A stretch of 5,156 bases of DNA from NCBI GenBank assembly GCA_036636255.1, contig JAVWOV010000055.1, positions 1-5,156 on the forward strand, given 5' to 3'. This stretch comes from CALVXC01 sp036636255 (GTDB lineage Bacteria > Bacillota_I > Bacilli_A > RF39 > UBA660). Numbering within the stretch: the first letter of the stretch is position 1; each line of letters opens with the position of its first letter. The position numbers and the translations under genes were made by a program. The notes beneath the pieces were generated by a model. That model had not been told where the DNA came from. It was given only the letters and a program-made list of their open reading frames with translations, and ran no database searches. Shown here piece after piece: positions 1-5,156 of the stretch.

Positions 1-185
1 AATAAACCGTTCGCACTTAGTTCTAAACTAGATATTTTAACTTTATCAATAATTCTTATAGCGGTAGGAATAGTTATTAAAGCTATAACGGATAAAATGA
101 TAATAGTAGCTAGTAATTCAATTAAGGTAAATCCTAATAAGTTAAGATTTACCTCTGATTTACTATATGCTATTTTATTTTTCAC
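1..185 (-). CDS. Type IV prepilin-like protein, N-terminal part (runs off the left edge)
   Basis: This is the first 61 codons of a type IV pilin or pseudopilin, the subunit class of type IV pili, type II secretion and competence pili. The start is GTG at 185-183, with an AAAGGAG ribosome binding site (200-194) eight bases upstream. The protein has an 18-residue, fairly polar leader and then the class III prepilin signature GFTLIELL (residues 18-25). The prepilin peptidase would cut after Gly18, leaving Phe as mature residue 1 and Glu23 as the conserved Glu5. A hydrophobic helix (about residues 19-43) follows, with the typical proline near its middle. The globular domain lies beyond the window, so ComGC-like, other pseudopilin or true pilin cannot be told apart. 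It has its own promoter just upstream. The class is certain; the exact role is not. Confidence 0.88.
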   Translation of the reverse strand, partial: MKNKIAYSKSEVNLNLLGFTLIELLATIIILSVIALITIPTAIRIIDKVKISSLELSANGL

Positions 186-220
186 TTAATTTACTCCTTT
201 TATTGTTTTTATATAATTAC

Positions 221-249
221 ATTATAGCAAATTAAATTATGATTTACAA
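221..249 (-). promoter_or_regulatory. SigA-type promoter of the prepilin gene
   Basis: On the minus strand, TTGTAA (249-244, 4 of 6 matches to the -35 consensus) lies 17 bases from a perfect TATAAT (226-221). The -10 is preceded by TGC, giving an extended -10 (TGN). It sits about 36 bases upstream of the GTG start, so the prepilin gene is probably transcribed separately from the oxidoreductase gene before it. Confidence 0.7.
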
Positions 250-275
250 TTACTTTTTATATTTCATTATTTTTT

Positions 276-306
276 AATAAAAAAAAAGATTTAATTCTTT
301 ATTTTT
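276..306 (-). terminator. Weak AU-rich terminator after the oxidoreductase gene
   Basis: Overlapping the stop codon, the minus strand forms a five-pair stem AAAGA/TCTTT (300-296 with 289-285) around a six-base loop. It is followed by a run of nine T (287-279). Further A:T pairs are possible below one mismatch. The stem has a single G:C pair, so termination may be inefficient. The reverse direction also ends in a T-rich run, so the site could act both ways. Confidence 0.4.
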
Positions 307-1342
307 TGATATATTTTAATTCACCCATTTTAGAAGTTGGGATAAATCCTGCTGGGGCTTTGATAACGTCGGTAAGACGATTAACAATAGCTGCACACGT
401 TAGTTCAACTGTACATGGTTTATTGATTGTTAAACTGGTAGTTGGTTCTCCTATTATTGTCCAAGCGTTACAATCGTATTCATCTTTATTATATACTTTT
501 CCAATACACTCAGTTTCTAAAATTATTCCTTCTTTGGTTGTTGTTGTAACTAAAGCACTCATACCCACAACAACTCCTTTTTTTATAGTCATGTTTAGGG
601 TGTTAGAAAATATATCCTCTTTACAAATTTGCGGTACACATTTTTGTGTTTGCTTAACAACGGTTAAATTTAATTTATCGCATAACCATCCATTAACACT
701 CCACATGTATGATGGTAAAAAGGTTCCTTCATTAATTAATTTTTGTCGTTTTATATCACTAATGTTATCAGTACTGGCAATTTCTTGATTAAATTGTTCT
801 TTAGTTTTACCAGCTCCATGGGCTCTGGCAAGAGCTATTCCATAATCTTCAACGTTATAACTTGATTTACCGATGATTTTGGTTATCTTATGGGTTGTGC
901 CTGCTAATGTAGCTACTAATAATCCCCAATTTGCTTCTTGATAACCGCTTCCGGTTATAGTGCAATTATTTTGTTTGGCTAAATGATCTATTTTTGCTGT
1001 TAATTTTGGTGAAGAATTAAATGGATAAAAAGCTTCTTCACATGTACTAATAGCATTAATGCCCATTGAAGCGCATAACAAAAAAATTTCTTTAACATCT
1101 TTCATTAAACTCATTGAGGTTATAATACAGATATCTGGTTTAGTCTGTTTAAATAAATCAGCGGTCATTGATGGATCGGTAATTTTAATACCTTTAATAT
1201 CACTTTCTAGTATTTCTCCGATATCTTTGCCAATTAAATTAATGTTTTTATCAATTGCTCCAACTATTTCTTCGCCGTTTTCTATTATGTAGCGCATTAT
1301 ATAATGAGCCATCTTGCCACAACCATATTGTACAATTTTCAT
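299..1342 (-). CDS. DapB-like / 2,4-diaminopentanoate dehydrogenase-like NAD(P)-dependent oxidoreductase
   Basis: This is a 347-residue cytosolic oxidoreductase. The N-terminus has a Rossmann fold with the dinucleotide loop GCGKM (residues 7-11). An Asp (D31) at the end of the second strand is a position that in such folds often favours NAD+ over NADP+. GKDIGEIL (38-45) and the CEEAFYP segment (101-107) resemble what I recall of the 2,4-diaminopentanoate dehydrogenase (Ord) family, a relative of dihydrodipicolinate reductase and about 350 residues long. The catalytic/dimer domain starts near residue 130, with GSGYQEANWG. In clostridia Ord deaminates 2,4-diaminopentanoate during ornithine fermentation, but no partner gene of that pathway is visible, so the substrate is open. 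The ATG at 1342 has GGAG (1354-1351) eight bases upstream. Family membership is fairly sure; the exact reaction is inferred. Confidence 0.75.
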   Translation of the reverse strand: MKIVQYGCGKMAHYIMRYIIENGEEIVGAIDKNINLIGKDIGEILESDIKGIKITDPSMTADLFKQTKPDICIITSMSLMKDVKEIFLLCASMGINAISTCEEAFYPFNSSPKLTAKIDHLAKQNNCTITGSGYQEANWGLLVATLAGTTHKITKIIGKSSYNVEDYGIALARAHGAGKTKEQFNQEIASTDNISDIKRQKLINEGTFLPSYMWSVNGWLCDKLNLTVVKQTQKCVPQICKEDIFSNTLNMTIKKGVVVGMSALVTTTTKEGIILETECIGKVYNKDEYDCNAWTIIGEPTTSLTINKPCTVELTCAAIVNRLTDVIKAPAGFIPTSKMGELKYIKK

Positions 1343-1366
1343 GTTTTTTTCTCCACTTCTATTATG

Positions 1367-1380
1367 ATTATAACATTATA
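1367..1380 (-). promoter_or_regulatory. Possible -10 elements before the oxidoreductase gene
   Basis: The minus strand carries two TATAAT hexamers in tandem in the 95-base gap upstream of the ATG at 1342. Neither has a good -35 at 16-18 bases; a TTGTAA further upstream is 21 bases from the first. Tandem TATAAT is easily made by chance in such AT-rich DNA, and read-through from the upstream gene is equally possible. Confidence 0.3.
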
Positions 1381-1437
1381 TTAATTAAATAGTAATAATG
1401 TTTACAAAATTTTACACTGACTAATAGCAAAAAAATA

Positions 1438-1869
1438 TTACAAATATTTTTTTAATTGTTCAATACTTTGTTCTTGAAATGTTTTTAAGTTGTTTCCTAG
1501 ATTTAAAATTTTTTTATCAGCTTTATTAAATTTTTCTAAATTTTTATTTATGTTAATACTACCCATGGTTAATCCTTGTATTAGCATATTTGCTACACGA
1601 CTATCACTATTATCTTTACTAAGTTCAATCTTTATGCCCATAAATGCTCCAACTTTAGCCATTGTTTTGTATACTTTAGGTATTTCACTATGTTTTTTAA
1701 AAGATTTTTCACTGTCTTTAATAAATGATTCGTATTTTTTTAAAATATCTTCGATAGTGTTAGTTATTTTATTATCTTTGTGTTTGATAGTATTAAGTAG
1801 TGCTGTTAAATTTGCTACGCCCATTTTACTGTCATCATAGATACATTGTAATAATTCTTTATTTTCCAT
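1438..1869 (-). CDS. Small helical-bundle protein of unknown function (ferritin-like fold possible)
   Basis: This is a 143-residue, lysine-rich soluble protein with no signal peptide and no membrane segment. It reads as four or five amphipathic helices (about residues 3-29, 31-57, 62-82, 88-110 and 113-142), with a less polar centre around GAFMGIKIEL (73-82) and MLIQGLTMGS (95-104). I recall similar small uncharacterised proteins in clostridia and other Bacillota, sometimes grouped with ferritin-like four-helix bundles. No ExxH pair or other metal ligand pattern is evident, so no enzymatic role is claimed. The ATG at 1869 is preceded by AAAGGA (1887-1882) twelve bases away, slightly long. It lies 95 bases upstream of the oxidoreductase gene on the same strand, with no clear terminator between them, so the two may share a transcript. 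Confidence 0.72.
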   Translation of the reverse strand: MENKELLQCIYDDSKMGVANLTALLNTIKHKDNKITNTIEDILKKYESFIKDSEKSFKKHSEIPKVYKTMAKVGAFMGIKIELSKDNSDSRVANMLIQGLTMGSININKNLEKFNKADKKILNLGNNLKTFQEQSIEQLKKYL

Positions 1870-1960
1870 TATTTTTTTCCGTCCTTTCGTTATTATTATA
1901 AATAAATTTTGGTAATATATACTTTTAATTTTTTTTAAATAAAATGCATAATAATTAAAT

Positions 1961-1990
1961 AATAGCTTATTATATTAATAAAAAGCTATT
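1961..1990. repeat. Imperfect inverted repeat in the divergent intergenic region
   Basis: AATAGCTT (1961-1968) pairs with AAGCTATT (1983-1990). After one A/A mismatch, four more pairs (1970-1973 with 1978-1981) enclose a four-base loop. On the plus strand it is followed by a T-rich stretch, but no plus-strand gene lies upstream. It sits between the helical-protein gene, which runs left, and the tRNA, which runs right. Confidence 0.55.
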
Positions 1991-1991
1991 A

Positions 1992-2024
1992 TTTTTATTT
2001 AAATTTACTAAATTTAAATAAAAA
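1992..2024. repeat. Perfect 15-bp all-A/T inverted repeat with 3-base spacer
   Basis: TTTTTATTTAAATTT (1992-2006) is followed by ACT and then its exact reverse complement (2010-2024). It lies one base after the previous inverted repeat and 13 bases before the tRNA promoter. Neither strand has the U-run after the stem expected of a terminator. It could be a cruciform-prone spacer, a protein-binding palindrome, or the remains of a bidirectional terminator. Confidence 0.65.
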
Positions 2025-2036
2025 CGTCTAAATATA

Positions 2037-2065
2037 TTGATATAAATTAAATTTATTGATATAAT
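2037..2065 (+). promoter_or_regulatory. SigA-type promoter of the tRNA gene
   Basis: TTGATA (2037-2042, 5 of 6) and TATAAT (2060-2065, 6 of 6) are separated by 17 bases. This puts the transcription start near 2072, about 12 bases before the mature tRNA. A related sequence, ATTGATATAA, occurs twice at 19-base spacing (2036 and 2055) and covers both promoter elements. Confidence 0.82.
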
Positions 2066-2083
2066 TAACTTGTTCAATTTTAT

Positions 2084-2160
2084 GGCGATGTAGCTCAGCT
2101 GGCTAGAGCGTCCGGTTCATACCCGGAAGGTCGGGGGTTCGATTCCCTCCGTCGCTACCA
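2084..2160 (+). tRNA. Elongator tRNA-Met (anticodon CAT)
   Basis: This is a complete 77-nt cloverleaf with encoded CCA (2158-2160). The acceptor stem is GGCGATG/CGTCGCT, with a G1:U72 wobble and discriminator A. The D-arm is GCTC...GAGC. The anticodon stem TCCGG/CCGGA closes loop TTCATAC, and the T-arm has the TTCGATT loop. Initiator tRNA is ruled out because the three G:C pairs at the base of the anticodon loop are absent and position 1 is paired. The body closely matches my memory of the Bacillus elongator tRNA-Met, including the G1:U72 pair, which argues against the lysidine-modified tRNA-Ile that also carries CAT. It stands alone, with its own promoter and terminator. Confidence 0.96.
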
Positions 2161-2197
2161 TAGGAAAATTAGTCGAACTAATCGACTTAAATATATG

Positions 2198-2230
2198 AAA
2201 AGGTTAATTTTGATTAATCTTTTTTATATT
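2198..2230 (+). terminator. Rho-independent terminator of the tRNA gene
   Basis: An 11-pair stem with one G:U pair (2198-2208 with 2213-2223) closes a TTTG loop. It runs into a T-rich tail up to 2230. It starts 37 bases after the CCA end. A shorter AGTCG/CGACT stem lies between it and the tRNA. Confidence 0.75.
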
Positions 2231-2972
2231 TTTGAAAGTAGTTTATTAGTTTATGAATATAATAAGTATTAAACATACAAACCAGATAAACTAGTAGATT
2301 CTTAAAATTATTGGAGGAATTGGTATAAATTAAAACAAGAAATTTATAAGATATGTTAAAAAGTGTGTCCTAAAACTTGATCTAAATTTAATATCTATAC
2401 TAACGCTAAAATTTATACTCATAAAAAATATTCACTTATTAAATGTGAATATATTAATAGAAGAAATGAAAAATATATATTATCCCTTGGCAATAAATGT
2501 TAATATAAAAACTGATGAATATGTCAATATAGAAGTTGATGATTTAGAAAAAACCAATTTTATTTCCTTATTTATATTAAATTTTTAAAAAAATGTATTA
2601 AATTTAGTAAAACGGTTATATTATTAATGAACTGGTACATACCTTATATAATTTTTATTCATTATTTGAATATTCCGTTATTAATTAACGTTTATTATAT
2701 ATCCGTACCAGTTCTTTTTTTATATAGAATTGAAAAAAATAGGAATATATCTGATAATGTAAATAATAAATAAAATTATTAATAATCAATACATTTAAGT
2801 GCTGATATTGAATATAATCAATGACTTTTATGTTTCATATGATAAATTTAAACTTTTGAATCATTTAAACATAATATAAATCTTCTTTTTATAATATTGG
2901 ATATATAGTATATTTTGTGCATTATTATGTTTTATTTTATTAATTGCCAATATTAAATTAAAAAGTAAATAT
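2231..2972. other. Long AT-rich intergenic stretch without a convincing gene
   Basis: Both strands were read in all frames. Only short frames appear: 40 codons at 2466-2588 (+) and 48 codons at 2627-2773 (+), neither with a usable ribosome binding site. The 2330-2590 part has protein-like composition in two successive frames, which could be a decayed gene, but I cannot match it to a family. The only clear structural element is the hairpin at 2629-2721. I see no convincing terminator for the dehydrogenase gene that ends at 2973. Confidence 0.5.
2629..2721 (+). terminator. Orphan long hairpin with U-tract (terminator or small structured RNA)
   Basis: GAACTGGTAC (2629-2638) pairs perfectly with GTACCAGTTC (2705-2714), followed directly by seven T. 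Inside, TATATAAT (2645-2652) pairs with 2694-2701, and CGTTA/TAACG (about 2676-2690) can form an apical hairpin. The 3' end looks like a plus-strand intrinsic terminator, but the 66-base loop is far longer than usual and no gene is seen upstream. A small structured RNA or a short mobile-element remnant with 10-bp terminal inverted repeats are alternatives. Confidence 0.45.
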
Positions 2973-3758
2973 TTATTTAAATAATTGATATAATTTACTA
3001 CCTATAACTTGTGTTATTGGAGCTCGATAAATACCTTTTGGTCTTTTTTCTTTTACGGCTAAGATAATTTTGTTGACAATAGAATTTAATTTATTATGTT
3101 CTAAAAGTTTAAAAAACAAGGTTTCCTTTTTTCTAATGAGTTCTAATTCATTGTTAAAATAACTTGTTTTTTCCATAAAATCATATTTATTATCTAACAT
3201 AACTTGATTAAATCCTGTTTTATATAAACCTGGTTCAATTAAAATAATATTGATTTTTTTGTTAATTAATTTGATTTCTTTTTGTAATGTAAGTGTTAAT
3301 TTTTGAATACTTGCTTTGGTAGCGCAATAAACACCTAGAAATTTAATTGGGATTATGGCGGCTAATGAACCCATGATTATAATCCGCCCACGACCTTTTT
3401 TTATCATTTGTTTTAATACTATTTGTACAATTGTAAATGAGGAAAAGACATTTGTTTCAAAATTTTCTCGTACTTTATTCATGTTAATTTCACTAATGGA
3501 ACCACCGATACCAATAGCAGCATTATTAATTAAAATGTCAATATCCAAATTGTTTATTTTTTTAATATCATCTTTATTGGTAATATCTAGTTTAATGCAT
3601 TCAATATTTTTTTCTTGGTAGTAATATTTACTAATTAATTCTAATTGTTTTTTTGTATGAACACTTACATATATATAATATTCTCTCTTTAATNNNNNNN
3701 NNNTAATAACCTTACGAGCAATGCCACTACTCGCGCCAGTATATAATATTTTTTTCAT
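2973..3758 (-). CDS. Short-chain dehydrogenase/reductase (SDR), with a 10-N assembly gap
   Basis: This is a 261-residue classical SDR, a soluble NAD(P)-dependent oxidoreductase of unknown substrate. Numbered from the ATG at 3758: cofactor loop TGASSGIA (7-14), with Ala where the family usually has Gly; LDIT (57-60); NNAA (78-81); catalytic Asn103; Ser131 in MGSLAA; Tyr144 and Lys148 in YCATK; and EPGLYKTGF (175-183). The ATG at 3758 is preferred to an in-frame TTG at 3785 because AAAGGTGA (3770-3763) lies just upstream. Ten N's (3694-3703) cover about four residues between the cofactor loop and the second strand. The frame is kept across them and the segment length fits the family, so the gap size looks roughly right. 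It begins 40 bases after the oapA-like gene and is probably in its operon. Confidence 0.92.
   Translation of the reverse strand: MKKILYTGASSGIARKVIXXXXLKREYYIYVSVHTKKQLELISKYYYQEKNIECIKLDITNKDDIKKINNLDIDILINNAAIGIGGSISEINMNKVRENFETNVFSSFTIVQIVLKQMIKKGRGRIIIMGSLAAIIPIKFLGVYCATKASIQKLTLTLQKEIKLINKKINIILIEPGLYKTGFNQVMLDNKYDFMEKTSYFNNELELIRKKETLFFKLLEHNKLNSIVNKIILAVKEKRPKGIYRAPITQVIGSKLYQLFK
3694..3703. other. Assembly gap (10 N)
   Basis: Ten undetermined bases lie inside the dehydrogenase gene. The gene is in frame on both sides, so the gap should not be read as a disruption. Confidence 0.97.
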
Positions 3759-3798
3759 TTTATCACCTTTATTAGTATGGTTCAAAAAAATATAAAAA

Positions 3799-4389
3799 TT
3801 ATTTTTTTTTGTTTTTGGGTTGATAAAATATTGCTACAGTTTTAGCAAATTCATATAAAATAATGTTACTGTTATTTATGGCAGCATGCTTACCGATAGC
3901 TTTACCCCCTATTGTTAGAGAAGCTATTATAGCTGTGATGACTAATGTTACTATTAAAATATCAACGTTAGTAATTATACTTAATTTACTAGCTATAATA
4001 ACACCTGCGGAGCCAGAAATAATTCCGCAAATATCACCAATAACATCATTACAAAATGATGATACTTTATCAGCATTTTTTTTAAAAACAACAGCAACAT
4101 TAGCACTTTTAATTTTTCTAGAGCTCATTGAATGAAATGGTGCTTCGTCGGCTGCTGTTACAGCGATTCCTATCATATCAAATAGTATTCCTAAGAAAAT
4201 AAAAATAATAACTAATATAATACCTATAATTATGTTAACGTTTGGAATAATTGTTTCTGATGAAAAAGAAAAAAATAGCGAAATAAAAAAAGCCGCAATT
4301 GTGATATTAAGTATCCATCTAAGATTAGATTTTTGCTTTTTGTGCTGACTTTTATAACCTTTAATTTGTTTTTTTATGTTAATTTGCAT
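3799..4389 (-). CDS. oapA: OapA-like membrane protein (OLE RNA-associated, DUF21/CNNM-related)
   Basis: This is a 196-residue membrane protein. A basic N-terminus (residues 1-24, rich in Lys/Arg/Gln) is followed by four hydrophobic segments (about 25-42, 51-78, 115-138 and 143-161) and a lysine-rich tail. The stretch FDMIGIAVTAADEAPFHSMS (70-89) and the segment DKVSSFCNDVIGDICGIISG (107-126) are of the DUF21 type found in CNNM/CorC-like Mg2+ proteins, but no CBS domains follow. Size, topology and position right after a large structured RNA match OapA, which binds OLE RNA and anchors it to the membrane; the basic ends could contact RNA. The ATG at 4389 is preceded by GGTGA (4398-4394). An unrelated function as a small CorB-like ion transporter cannot be excluded without alignment. 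Confidence 0.75.
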   Translation of the reverse strand: MQINIKKQIKGYKSQHKKQKSNLRWILNITIAAFFISLFFSFSSETIIPNVNIIIGIILVIIFIFLGILFDMIGIAVTAADEAPFHSMSSRKIKSANVAVVFKKNADKVSSFCNDVIGDICGIISGSAGVIIASKLSIITNVDILIVTLVITAIIASLTIGGKAIGKHAAINNSNIILYEFAKTVAIFYQPKNKKK

Positions 4390-4439
4390 AAATTCACCAA
4401 CTTTAATTAAAAATAAAATGGCTATTAATATAGTTAACT

Positions 4440-5002
4440 TTACGCCTTAGGTCAAGTAGGATTTCCCTAGTTTCTACTTACCGTTACCAGTATAGTGGTT
4501 ACCCTTTAAAGAAACTAATACACGGTTACCCAATGTATGACTTGATTGCCACTTAGTACGCACTGCAATCCTATAAAAATATGACACTCTAGGAGATTTC
4601 CTCAACAATTGTTTATTATTAATTCTTTTTTACAAATAATGTTTCAAATTGCAATCTTAATTAAATTTTAGCTATAAATTTAATTAAGTAGATCAATTAT
4701 CCCCAAATATTCATTCAAGACAAGCTACACTACTCATAACTTTCGCCACATAGTAGGTTTATATCCTAAGTCGTACTAAGTATCAACATTGTTGCTTAGC
4801 ACAAGTATAGGTCTCCACGAATGGTGGGTCGTTGGTCGTATGCCTTTACGATCGCCCAGTCATTCTTTTCTTCCAGCACTCACCCCAAACTGGGCGTAAG
4901 AAGCAAGCACCAAAAGCTTCACAGTTATGCTCTTTAATGGATTTTTAGCCCCATCTTCATAATAAACGTTACTGACTAGAATAATGTGCCATTCACATTT
5001 AT
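4440..5002 (-). ncRNA. ole: OLE RNA (ornate large extremophilic RNA), probable
   Basis: This is a non-coding block of about 560 nt, with base composition far from its surroundings (51 G or C in 4801-4900) and many helices. Examples, in plus-strand coordinates: AATGTG/CACATT (4983-4988 with 4994-4999); GAAGC/GCTTC (4900-4904, 4916-4920); CGCCCAGT/ACTGGGCG (4853-4860, 4889-4896); CTAAG+CAAC/GTTG+CTTAG (4776-4787, 4791-4799); a perfect 13-bp stem (4656-4668, 4676-4688); and long-range TAGGATT/AATCCTA (4457-4463, 4567-4573). It begins just after a consensus promoter and ends about 50 bases before the oapA-like gene, the usual OLE place; known OLE RNAs are near 600 nt. The 3' end is not precise: a weak GGC/GCC hairpin with a T-rich tail (4446-4411) is one candidate. 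tmRNA and RNase P RNA were considered and do not fit. Confidence 0.75.
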
Positions 5003-5009
5003 GAGTATA

Positions 5010-5038
5010 ATTATAACAATTTTTTATATATCTGTCAA
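5010..5038 (-). promoter_or_regulatory. Perfect-consensus SigA promoter of the OLE RNA
   Basis: On the minus strand, TTGACA (5038-5033) and TATAAT (5015-5010) are separated by exactly 17 bases, all 12 positions matching consensus. The start point is predicted at about 5006-5002. It lies in the gap after the hydrolase stop codon, so the RNA, oapA and probably the dehydrogenase form a unit separate from the hydrolase gene. Confidence 0.88.
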
Positions 5039-5067
5039 ATTTATCTGTTATATTATATATATGATTG

Positions 5068-5156
5068 TTAATCATCATTTATATATGGTAATAATATTTC
5101 AGTAACTTTTTTATATCCTTCATTAGTTAAATGTAATCCATCTTTTGTATATTTTA
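5068..5156 (-). CDS. SGNH/GDSL-family hydrolase, C-terminal end (runs off the right edge)
   Basis: The last 28 residues and TAA stop (5070-5068) of a gene entering from the right. The segment DGLHLTNEGYKKVTEILLPY is the C-terminal block of SGNH/GDSL esterases and lipases: DGLH supplies the catalytic Asp and His, and the following helix closes the domain. Such enzymes remove acyl groups from lipids, carbohydrates or small esters. The Ser-containing N-terminal block is outside the window, so activity and substrate cannot be judged. Its stop lies about 30 bases before the -35 box of the OLE promoter, with no clear terminator between them. Confidence 0.85.
   Translation of the reverse strand, partial: KYTKDGLHLTNEGYKKVTEILLPYINDD

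Noticed and set aside
306..788. 160-codon plus-strand frame
   Set aside because: It is the shadow of the oxidoreductase gene on the opposite strand; no start signal and no family resemblance.
2351..2382. Possible transposon end around GTGTGTCC near 2360
   Set aside because: The motif is short and no partner inverted repeat or transposase was found nearby.
2466..2588. 40-codon plus-strand frame
   Set aside because: It has only a very weak AGAAG before the ATG and no recognisable family; kept only as a possible gene remnant.
2627..2773. 48-codon hydrophobic plus-strand frame
   Set aside because: It has no ribosome binding site and coincides with the long hairpin; a frame this long is plausible by chance in such AT-rich DNA.
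3863..4135. 90-codon plus-strand frame
   Set aside because: It is antisense to the membrane protein gene; its hydrophobicity mirrors the membrane segments on the other strand.
4575..4610. RNase P RNA, suggested by GAGGAAATCTCC on the minus strand
   Set aside because: It only partly resembles the GAGGAAAGTCC core, and the matching 3' core (ACAGAA region) is missing.
4440..5002. tmRNA
   Set aside because: No tRNA-like T-loop (TTCGA) or CCA end and no tag-peptide frame could be found on either strand.
4860..5078. 72-codon minus-strand open frame beginning near 5078
   Set aside because: It overlaps the hydrolase end in another frame, spans the consensus promoter and the start of the structured RNA, has no ribosome binding site and resembles no protein.

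Overview
The window reads as AT-rich DNA from a low-GC Gram-positive bacterium (Bacillota). Evidence: Shine-Dalgarno-led genes, SigA-type promoters, and an elongator tRNA-Met very close to the Bacillus form as I remember it. All complete genes end in TAA, and tryptophan is encoded by TGG, so a mycoplasma-type code is not indicated. A run of ten N's inside one gene marks a scaffolded draft or metagenome assembly. I cannot name the genus.

Layout. Apart from the tRNA, every convincing gene is on the minus strand. From the right edge, in transcription order: the C-terminal end of an SGNH/GDSL hydrolase (5156-5068); a perfect-consensus promoter (5038-5010); a structured, comparatively GC-rich non-coding region of about 560 nt (about 5002-4440); a 196-residue four-helix membrane protein (4389-3799); and a short-chain dehydrogenase (3758-2973). 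The stretch from 2972 to 2231 has no convincing gene, but holds an isolated long hairpin with a U-tract. A plus-strand tRNA-Met(CAT) at 2084-2160 has its own promoter and terminator. Left of it, again on the minus strand, are a small helical protein (1869-1438), a DapB-like/2,4-diaminopentanoate-dehydrogenase-like oxidoreductase (1342-299), and the start of a type IV prepilin-like gene (185 to the left edge).

The most interesting part is 3799-5038. A large structured RNA with its own strong promoter lies directly upstream of a DUF21/CNNM-like protein with four membrane segments. This is the arrangement known for OLE RNA (ornate, large, extremophilic RNA) and its partner OapA, which form a membrane-bound ribonucleoprotein in some Bacillota linked to stress and Mg2+ homeostasis. 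The call rests on gene order, RNA size, helices and the OapA-like protein, not on an alignment. The dehydrogenase begins 40 nt after oapA and is probably co-transcribed. The left-hand genes look like separate housekeeping or accessory units.
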